This document shows positions 33,901 to 40,887 of a stretch of 47,333 bases of DNA, piece by piece. The DNA comes from Bacillota bacterium (lineage in GTDB: Bacteria > Bacillota > Clostridia > Oscillospirales > Acutalibacteraceae), in assembly GCA_023460155.1 (NCBI GenBank), contig JAEWRF010000013.1, positions 1 through 47,333 on the forward strand, given 5' to 3'. The notes under the pieces were generated by a model that had not been told where the DNA came from, did no database searches, and saw only the letters and a list, made by a program, of their open reading frames with translations. The first letter of the stretch is position 1. Each line of letters opens with the position of its first letter. A program made the translations under genes and the position numbers.

Positions 33901-34242
33901 CCACGGCCCGGCGAGGCCGACGAGGGCCGGCTTGATGACTTCGTTGTAATAGACGAAGTCGTAGCCGTTCGTTTTGTCATAGGCTCTCTGAATACGGCCG
34001 CCCAGCTCCGGCAGAATCATGACGCGCAGATAATCGTTTTCCAGAAATACCGCGTTATAGCTTTGATCTTTCTTTTCATCAAAGATCTTATCAATCACAG
34101 GGAAGGGATACACCTTCCCGGAACTGCCCTGATAAACGCGCTTTTCCAGAAACATCGGGTTTTTATCCGCTGCTCCGATCCCGTAGGTCGGTATGGTGAC
34201 TTTTTCCTCCCATACCTCCGCCTGTCTGTCAACATGCTTCAT
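30937..34242 (-). CDS. Large DUF5107 plus TPR-repeat protein
   Basis: This 1101-residue protein has no signal peptide. The N-terminal part (about 1-370) is a DUF5107 domain with a mutarotase-like beta-sandwich character (YLRVMILPELGGRIQRAYDK, GGIEFNWPQHHRP, HSDYNFVGGYDYG, KAWDRNLTDQNG). A short beta region follows to about 460. From about 475 to the end there are tandem TPR-like helical repeats (PYFNLGLSLLYQGRSGEAFD, APYYLGNLWYDKKQYAAARE and others). AGGAGG stands eight bases before the ATG. It is divergent from an AraC regulator and near a GalM epimerase, so it probably handles a sugar or glycoside in the cytoplasm. The catalytic activity is unknown. Confidence 0.88.
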   Translation of the reverse strand: MKHVDRQAEVWEEKVTIPTYGIGAADKNPMFLEKRVYQGSSGKVYPFPVIDKIFDEKKDQSYNAVFLENDYLRVMILPELGGRIQRAYDKTNGYDFVYYNEVIKPALVGLAGPWISGGIEFNWPQHHRPSTFSPVDYLLTENPDGSKTVKISEVDRINGAKGMASFTLYPDKAYIEIKGQLYNPTSLPQTFLWWANPAVAVNDNTQSIFPPDVHAVMDHGKRDVSKFPIATGVYYKHDYGAGVDISRYKNIPVPTSYMAYHSDYNFVGGYDYGVEAGVLHIADHHVSPGKKQWTWGCGDFGKAWDRNLTDQNGPYIELMTGMFTDNQPDFTWLKPFEEKRFTQYFMPYKKAGSVKNASTEVVLNLEKEAGAAKLCVYATGVTENAKVVLKAGEKLLYSTVQTISPNDLVTAEVPVQGIRAEDLTLSVYDGTGRRMLSYTPAPKEIDKLPEPAQPAKDPDQIATNEELYLTALHIEQYRHATYDPDPYYLEGLRRDPGDSRINNAYGRLLFRRGLFRESESYFCKAIERITWKNPNPYDSEPYFNLGLSLLYQGRSGEAFDAFYKATWTSAEQEMSFYYLAAISARNGQWDDALEFAERSLVKNSHNLLARGLKALALRKAGKKQEAAAFLEENIRLDPFDYLSRAEQDFLSGEGREKTLVLMRNNPDAFLALASAYAEFGCWPEAIEVLRLCMADSPMIAYYEAYYQSQNGDGAAAKAALKKAASRSPLYCFPNRLKDIAVLEYAISASPEDAKAPYYLGNLWYDKKQYAAARELWEKSVGIDDRFPTAWRNLSLTYYNKENNPDQAQKALEKAFSLDPSDARVFLELDQLYKKRHKSPEERIKMYEANRSVFEQRDDLCVEYITLLNLLGHHEEAYECLRNRKFHPWEGGEGKVTTQYTVSLVELARKALSSGDAAKAKDLLLKALVFPDNLGEGKLEGEKDNNIYYYLGCACEALGDAEGAKQNWIRASLGDQEPAGAMYYNDQPADMILYQGLAFRKLGLADQAFGRFHKLVDYGEKHIFDKVRIDYFAVSLPDLQLFNEDLNIRNRAHCLYLIALGSYGLGDQDRALKACDETLELDCAHIGAVLHHSLFVSNPAKV

Positions 34243-34297
34243 TTATGATGCCTCCTAATTCTGAATGGATCGTCTGCGAACGGCAAAGACAATCGGT

Positions 34298-34326
34298 TTG
34301 ACTAATTGGAAAAGACTCTCTATAAT
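34298..34326 (+). promoter_or_regulatory. Sigma-A promoter of the AraC regulator
   Basis: TTGACT (34298-34303), a 17-base spacer and TATAAT (34321-34326) give a transcription start about 34 bases before the regulator ATG. The divergent DUF5107 gene starts 56 bases to the left, so a regulator bound here could affect both. Confidence 0.8.
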
Positions 34327-34366
34327 GGAGAAAAATTCGAATTTCCAAAAGAAAAGGAGCCGCCGT

Positions 34367-35227
34367 ATGAAAATATATGATTCGCCCGGGATTCTGGAAA
34401 CCTCCGACCTGTATTTTCACACGCACAGTGCGCAGGCGCAGAGCATGTACTTTTACCCGCTCTGTACGGGGCATTATTACTGCGACAGCACCTATGTTGT
34501 AAAGCGGCAGAGCTACAACAGCTTTCTGGCCATCTATGTGCGTCAGGGCAGCGGCTTTGCGGAGCAGGACGGAATCCGTGTGCCGCTCCATGAAGGTTCG
34601 CTTGTGCTGCTGGACTGCTACAAGCCGCATCTGTATTTCACAAATACAGGGTGGGAGATTTACTGGGTTCATTTTGACGGGGTCCTCGCCCGGAAGTACT
34701 TTGAAGCGGCAACCCGGAACGGGATGGCGTTCACCCCTCAGAATCCGCACAATGCGGAGCGCTGCCTCAGCAGGCTGTTTGAAAACTACCGCCGGCACAG
34801 CAAAGTCAACGAAGCCCTCGTTTCCAAGATCATAACGGATCTGCTTACGGACCTGATCCTGTGCGGCAGCGATGACATGTCGAAGGACAGCAGTGGGAAT
34901 ATGATCGAAGAGATCATGACGTATATTTCGGAGAACTTAAACCAGCCGCTGACCCTGGAAAAGCTTGCAAAACAGGCGTCGCTCAGTCCCTTTTACTTTA
35001 CGCGCGTATTCAAAAAGGAGACCGGATACACCCCGCACGAATACATCATTCTGGTTCGGATCGAGCTTGCGAAATTTCTGCTGACCACCACCGGCGCCAG
35101 CATCAAGGAGATTGCTTTCCGCAGCGGATTTGACAACGAATGCAGCTTCTGCACTTCTTTCAAGAAAACGACCGGGACTACGCCCCTGAAATTCCGGGGA
35201 AAGCCCGAAAAAGCGCCAAAGCAGTAA
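34367..35227 (+). CDS. AraC-family transcriptional regulator
   Basis: The 286-residue protein has an N-terminal cupin-like sensing domain (QSYNSFLAIYVRQGSGFAEQ, LLDCYKPHLYFTNTGWEIYW) and a C-terminal double helix-turn-helix (LTLEKLAKQASLSPFYFTRV with FKKETGYTPHEYI, then GASIKEIAFRSGFDNECSF and FKKTTGTTPLKFR). ATG 34367 follows AAAAGGAG; a longer upstream frame would lie before the promoter. Such proteins usually activate sugar genes when bound to a mono- or disaccharide. The divergent DUF5107 gene and the downstream GalM gene are the likely targets. Confidence 0.93.
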   Translation: MKIYDSPGILETSDLYFHTHSAQAQSMYFYPLCTGHYYCDSTYVVKRQSYNSFLAIYVRQGSGFAEQDGIRVPLHEGSLVLLDCYKPHLYFTNTGWEIYWVHFDGVLARKYFEAATRNGMAFTPQNPHNAERCLSRLFENYRRHSKVNEALVSKIITDLLTDLILCGSDDMSKDSSGNMIEEIMTYISENLNQPLTLEKLAKQASLSPFYFTRVFKKETGYTPHEYIILVRIELAKFLLTTTGASIKEIAFRSGFDNECSFCTSFKKTTGTTPLKFRGKPEKAPKQ

Positions 35228-35272
35228 TTCTTTTCCTGTACAAATGCTTTTTTGTCCACCGATATCGTAACA

Positions 35273-35294
35273 CAAACAAACCCATCTTTGTTTG
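35273..35294. repeat. Small inverted repeat upstream of the GalM gene
   Basis: CAAACAAA (35273-35280) and TTTGTTTG (35287-35294) flank six bases. The stem is A+T-rich and no T-run follows, so it is a poor terminator; it could be an operator in the 176-base gap before the epimerase gene. I see no convincing promoter in that gap. Confidence 0.3.
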
Positions 35295-35403
35295 CTGAAA
35301 TTGCGTACCTATTTTCAAAAATTGCTCTCTTTCTAAAACAGTATTGTTTCCTTCCGCAAATCACGGTACCTTTAAGGCATACGGTTTTAAAGGAGAGTTA
35401 CCC

Positions 35404-36480
35404 GTGAATATCACTAAAATTCATCATTATTTTCCCGATCATTGCAAGGATTCTATAACGAATTCGGAGCCAATCCTCTATTGCATGGAAAATTCCCACC
35501 ATATTCGGGTGGGGCTGATGAATTTCGGGGCTGCCGTCGTTTTCGTTGAGGCACCGGACCGAATGGGGAATACAAAAAATATTGCTCTCTCCCTGGAACG
35601 CTTTGAGGGATACTCGGAGGGCGGAACGTTTGCCGGTGAAACGCTGGGGCCCGTCGCGGGGCGGATCCGGGACGGGCTTCTTCCGATTGCGGGGCGGGAG
35701 TATCGTCTGCCGCGGAACGAATCCGGAAACACTCTGCACAGCGGGCCCGAAAACCTGAGCCGCACGTTCTGGAACGTCACCCGCACTTTCTGTGAGGACG
35801 ACACCGCCGGTGTCGTCTTTGAGCAGCGGCGGCAGGACGGCGAAGGCGGCTTCCCGGGAGACCGCATCTTTTCCGTATGCTATACGCTGACGGAGGAGAA
35901 CACCCTGCAGATCCGCTATCAGGCTTCCACCAGCAAAACGACCTGGATCAATCTGTCCAGTCATTTGTATTGGAACCTCTCGGGAGATTTTACCTTCCCC
36001 GGGGATTTCCAGATTCTCCGAATCCGCGCGGACCGGGTCTTTTTCAATAACGGAATGCATCTGCCCGTTTCCTGCGAAAGCGTCGCGGGTACCCCGTTTG
36101 ACTTCCGTAGGCCGTGTTCCGTCGCGTCTGCGGTGAGCCGGAACGCAAGGCATGAGCAGCTGCTCAACGCGCGGGGGTACAATAACGCTTACCTGCTGAG
36201 CGGGAGCTTTGGCAGCGCGGCGAAGCTGACGGACCCGGTCAGCGGGAGAAACGTATCCGTCGAGACGGACTATCCCAGCCTCGTTTTTTACTCGGGCGGA
36301 TACCTCGGCGATGCCGGATACACGCGGGACCGTCAGAAGATCGCGGCCGGGAGCGCGTATGCGCTGGAGGCGCAGTTCCTGCCGGACGCGCCCCATCTGC
36401 AGGGGGACGATGCTCCGTTTTTAAGGCCGGGCGAAACATATCGGAAATTCATTTCGTTCCGTTTCGGGAAACTTAACTGA
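35404..36480 (+). CDS. Aldose 1-epimerase, GalM family
   Basis: The 358-residue protein has GalM-type motifs: TLGPVAGRIRDG, NTLHSGPENL, a catalytic-His segment SSHLYWNLSG, where the usual form is NHTYFNL, and the general-base region YALEAQFLPDAP. GTG 35404 is the start: AAAGGAGAG is six bases upstream, and the codons before it are not conserved. It catalyses anomer interconversion of a hexose or pentose. The position after the AraC regulator, in the same direction, suggests co-regulation with the DUF5107 gene. It is unlike the LacX-type epimerase at 14347, so the two are not duplicates. Confidence 0.9.
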   Translation: MNITKIHHYFPDHCKDSITNSEPILYCMENSHHIRVGLMNFGAAVVFVEAPDRMGNTKNIALSLERFEGYSEGGTFAGETLGPVAGRIRDGLLPIAGREYRLPRNESGNTLHSGPENLSRTFWNVTRTFCEDDTAGVVFEQRRQDGEGGFPGDRIFSVCYTLTEENTLQIRYQASTSKTTWINLSSHLYWNLSGDFTFPGDFQILRIRADRVFFNNGMHLPVSCESVAGTPFDFRRPCSVASAVSRNARHEQLLNARGYNNAYLLSGSFGSAAKLTDPVSGRNVSVETDYPSLVFYSGGYLGDAGYTRDRQKIAAGSAYALEAQFLPDAPHLQGDDAPFLRPGETYRKFISFRFGKLN

Positions 36481-36516
36481 TAAAAGTTTTTCTAAACGCC
36501 GAATTTTTCTATTACT

Positions 36517-36562
36517 GGAAGGGACCCGCTTCAGCTGTAAACAGCCGAAGCGGGTCCCTTCC
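36517..36562. terminator. Long hairpin after the epimerase gene, likely terminator
   Basis: A perfect 16-base-pair G+C-rich stem (36517-36532, 36547-36562) encloses a smaller GCTGT/ACAGC stem. No proper T-run follows, so termination strength is uncertain. Confidence 0.6.
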
Positions 36563-36771
36563 ATGCATTTCAGCGCAATCAAAATCCTTTTTTCCGGGAA
36601 TCTCACGGCATGGGCACTGTCTGAAAGCAGCAGCCGGGGTTTCCCATACGGAGGACTGTTTTTCATAAAACAAACACTATTTTAATTAAATTGAGAATTG
36701 TTTTATTAAATATTCACAAAAATAAGGCTGAAAATCCATCGGATCATTTTACAAAAGTTTTAGTTAAATAA

Positions 36772-36800
36772 TTGACAAACAATCTTTTATGCTCTATAGT
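36772..36800 (+). promoter_or_regulatory. Sigma-A promoter of the TrmB/TSUP/OCD operon
   Basis: TTGACA (36772-36777), a 17-base spacer and TATAGT (36795-36800) follow a strongly A+T-rich tract (36660-36780). A leader of about 115 bases precedes the regulator gene; I recognise no riboswitch in it. Confidence 0.8.
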
Positions 36801-36923
36801 AGTAACCGTTGGTAGCAACTAAAAATCTCTTTCATGATGCTTCCCTCCGCGAAGCCTCCGGCCGCTACTTGAATTGAATCCTTCAACCGATTACAATGAA
36901 GAAAACAAATGAGGATGGTTGAG

Positions 36924-37727
36924 ATGGAACGATTGATTCGGGTGCTCCAGGAATTTAACTATACGGAGTCGGAGGCGAAAGTCTACGTTGCTCTTTTACA
37001 GTCCGGCCCGCAGACCGGGTATGAAGTCAGCAAGCTTTCCAGTGTTCCGCGCAGCAAAGTTTACAATGTGCTGGAAGCCCTGATCGACCGCGGCGTGATT
37101 GCCACGACGCCCGGCGCAAAAACAATTCTGTACCGCGCGGAGCCGATTCAGCGGATCGCCGATCTGCAGCGCACTTCGATGGAGCAGGAAATCCGCGAAC
37201 TGCAGCAGGAAGCGAAGAATCTGGGCGCCCCGCGCGACGACGAGCAGGTCTGGAAGCTTTCCGGCTACCGGAGCATTCTGGAAAAATGCAGGGAAATGAT
37301 CGGCAACGCCGAACGGGAACTGCTGATCCAGATCTGGACGGAAGATCTGCCGGAGCTGGAGCCCCTTCTGCTGAAAAAGCAGGAGCAGCTGAATCTGCTT
37401 GTCATTTTGTATGACCGGGAAGAGAAATACGAAACCCGTCTTACAAAAATCTACAGGCACGGGTTTGAAAAGGACCGGATCAGAGAAACGGGATTCCGTT
37501 GGATCACCATTGCGGCCGATCAGCGGGAAATGCTGCATGCGACTGTGCAGAGCGGCGGCGCATCGGAAGCAATTTACACCTGCAATGGCAGCATGGTGTA
37601 TTTTGCGGAAGAATATGTGCGGCACGACGCTTACTGCCTGCGGATTATCGACGCACTGCCGCAGGAGGTGCGCAGAACGTTCGGCGACAACATGGAAGGG
37701 ATTCGAGACGTGTTTGCTATCCGATAA
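36924..37727 (+). CDS. TrmB-family transcriptional regulator
   Basis: The 267-residue protein has a TrmB winged helix (YTESEAKVYVALLQSGPQTG, SVPRSKVYNVLEALIDRGVI), a short coiled coil (about 85-105), and a C-terminal phospholipase-D-like effector domain typical of the family (WKLSGYRSILEKCREMI onward). Bacterial TrmB proteins often respond to sugars. I favour ATG 36924 with GAGG nine bases upstream; in-frame ATGs at 36909 and 36915 are alternatives. It is the first gene of a three-gene set with a TauE/SafE transporter and an ornithine-cyclodeaminase-family enzyme and probably controls it. Confidence 0.88.
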   Translation: MERLIRVLQEFNYTESEAKVYVALLQSGPQTGYEVSKLSSVPRSKVYNVLEALIDRGVIATTPGAKTILYRAEPIQRIADLQRTSMEQEIRELQQEAKNLGAPRDDEQVWKLSGYRSILEKCREMIGNAERELLIQIWTEDLPELEPLLLKKQEQLNLLVILYDREEKYETRLTKIYRHGFEKDRIRETGFRWITIAADQREMLHATVQSGGASEAIYTCNGSMVYFAEEYVRHDAYCLRIIDALPQEVRRTFGDNMEGIRDVFAIR

Positions 37728-37751
37728 TAATTTATTGTGGAGGCGGTCCCC

Positions 37752-38639
37752 ATGGTCGTCAAAATCATCCTCGCACTTGTCGTTCTTGTGAATGGAGCAT
37801 TTGCCATCGTGTTCCTGCAGGACTTACTGAAGCACCGGAAAGAAACGTTTCAGGAACCCGGAAACCCCATTGCCATCGCGTTTTCTTCCATCGTGATCTT
37901 TTTTCTTTCCACGTTCGGCATTTCCGACTTTGCAATCAGTGCGTCGCTGTATCCGAAGACCAAGTGGGTCAGCGATAAAAAGCTGCCCGGAACCATGAAC
38001 ACGCAGTGCGTAATTCCGGTGGCTGTTATGGCTCTCGCCTATATCTCCACCATCAACGTCAGCCTTGCAACGCTCATTATCGCCATTGCGGCGCAGGTGA
38101 TCGGCGCTTACATCAGCCCCCGGTTCGTTGCAAACGCACCCGTTAAAACGATTAAGAAATTCGTGATCGCCGGTCTGTTTATTGCGGCGGCGCTGATCAT
38201 TGCGGGCAAAATCGGAGTATATCCGACGGGCGGAACCGCCACCGGCCTGACCGGAATCAAGCTGGTTGCACTGGGCGTGCTGTGCTTTGTATTCGGTGCC
38301 CTCAACAATATCGGAATCGGCTCCTATGCCCTGACCATGGCGACCGTCTATGCTCTGGGCCTGAACCCGACGATTGCGTTCCCCATTATGATGGGCGCCT
38401 GCACCTTCTCGGTCCCCGTGGGCAGCATGCAGTTTATTAAGCTGGACGACTACTCCAGAAAACTTACGCTGGCTACCTCCACCTTCGGCGTGATCGGCGT
38501 TCTCGTAGCGGTGTTCGTCGTCAAGAGTCTGAACGTCAGTGTCCTGCAGTGGGTTGTCGTGGCCATTATCATCTACAGCGCGATCTCCATGCTGCTGAGC
38601 CTTCGGAAGGCTCCCGCAAAAGAGAAAGCAGCCGACTGA
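37752..38639 (+). CDS. TauE/SafE (TSUP) family membrane transporter
   Basis: The 295-residue protein has about eight membrane helices in two similar halves, with an N-terminal half ending near residue 118 and the TSUP-like segment GALNNIGIGSYALTMATVYA in the second. Family members export sulfite, sulfoacetate or other small organosulfur or carboxylate anions. ATG 37752 is preceded by GGAGGCGG; a GTG at 37737 would place that ribosome site within the coding region. It lies 24 bases after the TrmB gene. The link to the downstream amino-acid-type dehydrogenase suggests a small acid or imino acid as cargo, which is only inference. Confidence 0.85.
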   Translation: MVVKIILALVVLVNGAFAIVFLQDLLKHRKETFQEPGNPIAIAFSSIVIFFLSTFGISDFAISASLYPKTKWVSDKKLPGTMNTQCVIPVAVMALAYISTINVSLATLIIAIAAQVIGAYISPRFVANAPVKTIKKFVIAGLFIAAALIIAGKIGVYPTGGTATGLTGIKLVALGVLCFVFGALNNIGIGSYALTMATVYALGLNPTIAFPIMMGACTFSVPVGSMQFIKLDDYSRKLTLATSTFGVIGVLVAVFVVKSLNVSVLQWVVVAIIIYSAISMLLSLRKAPAKEKAAD

Positions 38640-38713
38640 CCCCCGTTTTTTGAAGGGGCCGCTCCGGAGCGGGAACGCCTGCTCCGACCAGTGAATAAAG
38701 GAGATTTTCTATC

Positions 38714-39712
38714 ATGAAGATTGTAGTATTGAAACAGGACGATATGAAAAAGGTCTTCCGTATGAAGGACGCCGTACAGGCGGACAAGGACGCGCTGGAG
38801 CTTTACTCCTCAGGAAAAAGCGACATTCCGCTGCGCGTCAACCTGGATGTCCCCGAGCACGAGGGGCAAAGCCTGTACATGCCCGGATACGCGGCCGAAG
38901 CGAATGCTCTGGGTGTAAAAATCGTTTCCGTTTACCCGAAGAACATAGAAAAAGGGCTGACCAGTGTTCCCGCCACCATGGTGCTGGTCAACAACCAGAC
39001 CGGTGAAGTATGTAGCCTGATGGACGGCACCTTCCTGACCCGGATCCGCACAGGGGCCGTTTCCGGCGCGGCGACGGACATTCTCGCGCGGAAAGAGAGT
39101 TCCACCTTTGCTCTGTTCGGCACCGGCGGCCAGGCGGAAACACAGCTCGAAGCGGTGCTGACCGTCCGCCCGATCAAGCTGGTCAAAGTGTTTGACATCA
39201 GCCCCGAACGCGCCGCAGACTTTGCGAAACGCATGACGGCGGCCTTCGGCGAAAAATTCGGTGTCCGGATCATCGCCGCGGAATCGTCGGATGACGCGAT
39301 TGCGGACGCCGACGTAATCACCTGCGTGACGACCACCAAAGTGCCGGTATTCGACGGCAAAAAGGTCAAAAAAGGCTGCCATATCAACGGCGTCGGTTCC
39401 TATACGCCGGAGATGCACGAGATCGACGAATACACCCTCACGCACGCGGATAAAGTGTACGTCGATACCCGCAACGGAGTTCTGAATGAATCCGGCGACC
39501 TGATCATCCCGATCCAGAACGGAACCTTCCGCGCGGAAGACGTGACCGGCGAGCTGGGCGAAGTGATTACCGGGAAAGTTCCCGGCCGTTCTTCCGACGA
39601 CGAAATCACCGTCTTCAAAACAACCGGCAGCGCGGTGCTGGATATTGTAACGGCACAGCGCATCTATGAAAGCGCGCTGAAACAGGGAATCGGCTCCGTA
39701 GTGGAATTCTGA
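38714..39712 (+). CDS. Ornithine cyclodeaminase/mu-crystallin family NAD(P)-dependent enzyme
   Basis: The 332-residue protein has the family layout: substrate domain with PLRVNLDVPEH and SLYMPGYA, RIRTGAVSGAATDILAR, then a Rossmann domain with the dinucleotide loop ALFGTGGQAETQLEA and the segment ADVITCVTTTKVPVFDG, ending with the helix DIVTAQRIYESALK. Members include ornithine cyclodeaminase, L-alanine dehydrogenase, ketimine and pyrroline-2-carboxylate reductases, and the reaction here cannot be fixed. AAAGGAG lies 11 bases before the ATG. A terminator follows. The partner genes are a TrmB regulator and a TSUP transporter, a combination I do not recognise from a known pathway. Confidence 0.9.
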   Translation: MKIVVLKQDDMKKVFRMKDAVQADKDALELYSSGKSDIPLRVNLDVPEHEGQSLYMPGYAAEANALGVKIVSVYPKNIEKGLTSVPATMVLVNNQTGEVCSLMDGTFLTRIRTGAVSGAATDILARKESSTFALFGTGGQAETQLEAVLTVRPIKLVKVFDISPERAADFAKRMTAAFGEKFGVRIIAAESSDDAIADADVITCVTTTKVPVFDGKKVKKGCHINGVGSYTPEMHEIDEYTLTHADKVYVDTRNGVLNESGDLIIPIQNGTFRAEDVTGELGEVITGKVPGRSSDDEITVFKTTGSAVLDIVTAQRIYESALKQGIGSVVEF

Positions 39713-39743
39713 GCCGAAGCGGCTGAATCGATTCTTTTCAAAG

Positions 39744-39788
39744 AAAAACAGGCGGCAGAAGGATTTGAACCTTCGGCCGCCTGTTTTT
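39744..39788 (+). terminator. Intrinsic terminator of the TrmB/TSUP/OCD operon
   Basis: AAAAACAGGCGGC (39744-39756) pairs with GCCGCCTGTTTTT, with an inner GAAGG/CCTTC stem; the right arm ends in five T residues. The A-run on the left would also allow activity on the other strand. Confidence 0.92.
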
Positions 39789-39954
39789 CTGTGCTCTCAG
39801 TCTCTACGCTCTTTCTGCACTGAGCGCTTGCCCCTCCGCACTTTATCAGCGTCTGGGTCGCAAAATAATGCGGCAGACATATTATATTCTATGCAAAGGA
39901 GCCGACGAATCGGCGGGCAGCGACATCCGAACAGGATAAAGGAGAAAATGCCTC

Positions 39955-40824
39955 ATGCTGAACGATCAAGATTTCGTACGTCTTTCCCTGGAAAACAATC
40001 TGTTTTGGGCCCGAATCATGAAGGAACACGCGGTATTTATTGAGAGCAGTATGCCCCCAACGCAAACGCAGCTGGCGGTACAGGCCGACCGGTTCAAGCA
40101 GCAGTTCGAGCGTCTGTTGGCAGAGTCCATCCGGCTTGCGGACGGTTCCGTATCGAGCCGGTCGCTTCAGTCCGGGCAATATTTCACGCGATATACGGAA
40201 GCGGCAGAGCAGGCCGCTCAACGGTTGACAGGTATTGAAATCGACTCCAGCCTGACAAAAGCCGAATATAACATTCAGCCGTCAGGCTCCGATTCTTCTG
40301 TGCGGCAGAACGTACAGGCGGTATCCGCGCTGAACCAGTACGTTCTGGAGCAGGTCGACGCATTCGCGCGCTTTAAATCCGATCTCTACCGGATGCAGGC
40401 CTCCTGCCGGATTTTCACCTTCCTTTACACCTCCGTTTATGAACACATCTTCCATGAGGCAATGAAATACATGGAGATCATAACAGGGCTGCAGAAAAGG
40501 GATGAGAATTACGACCGGGATTTCGAAGCCTTCTGGAACCAGCATATGTCGGACCACGCAAAGGTAATGCGGGGGCTGTTTGATCCCAGCGAGGCGGAGC
40601 ATTTCAATGCCGCGGACGGCTTCGCGAAAACCTTTGACACCATTCTCCGAAACCGTTCGGCGGGCCGGGCGGAAGAGCTGGCCGCCGCCAGGGGATTGAG
40701 CGAATTCAAAGCTGCCACAACGCAGGAAATTCTGGAATGCAAGGTGAAATCTCTGATGTCGCCGCTGTTCACCGACCATATTCTGCGGGAAGCCTACTAC
40801 TACATCTATCTGCTGCAATCATAG
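39955..40824 (+). CDS. DUF2935 family helical protein
   Basis: The 289-residue, mostly helical protein matches DUF2935, found in spore-forming Firmicutes. It seems to comprise two repeated helical bundles, each with an acidic and His-rich signature (LENNLFWARIMKEHAVFIES in the first, TSVYEHIFHEAMKYMEI and HMSDHAKVMRGLFDPSE in the second), which looks like a ferritin-like metal site. The function is unknown. AAAGGAG is about ten bases before the ATG. It appears to be a single-gene unit between two terminators, and I see only a weak -10 (TATATT, 39883) in front. Confidence 0.85.
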   Translation: MLNDQDFVRLSLENNLFWARIMKEHAVFIESSMPPTQTQLAVQADRFKQQFERLLAESIRLADGSVSSRSLQSGQYFTRYTEAAEQAAQRLTGIEIDSSLTKAEYNIQPSGSDSSVRQNVQAVSALNQYVLEQVDAFARFKSDLYRMQASCRIFTFLYTSVYEHIFHEAMKYMEIITGLQKRDENYDRDFEAFWNQHMSDHAKVMRGLFDPSEAEHFNAADGFAKTFDTILRNRSAGRAEELAAARGLSEFKAATTQEILECKVKSLMSPLFTDHILREAYYYIYLLQS

Positions 40825-40832
40825 TAATCATT

Positions 40833-40860
40833 CAGCCGCCGATTTCAGGCGGCTGTCTTT
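40833..40860. terminator. Intrinsic terminator between DUF2935 gene and convergent ligD
   Basis: CAGCCGCC (40833-40840) and GGCGGCTG (40848-40855) form an eight-base-pair stem followed by TCTTT. It lies eight bases after the DUF2935 stop and 28 bases past the end of ligD. Confidence 0.82.
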
Positions 40861-40887
40861 CTGCCGGGGGTCACTTCCCCGACGGAT

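Noticed and set aside
33310..34248. Plus-strand open frame of 312 codons opposite the DUF5107 gene
   Set aside because: Antisense shadow with low-complexity Val/Gly/Arg composition; the minus-strand DUF5107 motifs are clear.
36800..36923. Possible riboswitch in the TrmB leader
   Set aside because: The leader is about 115 bases but matches no riboswitch consensus that I can recognise and ends without a terminator or sequestering hairpin.
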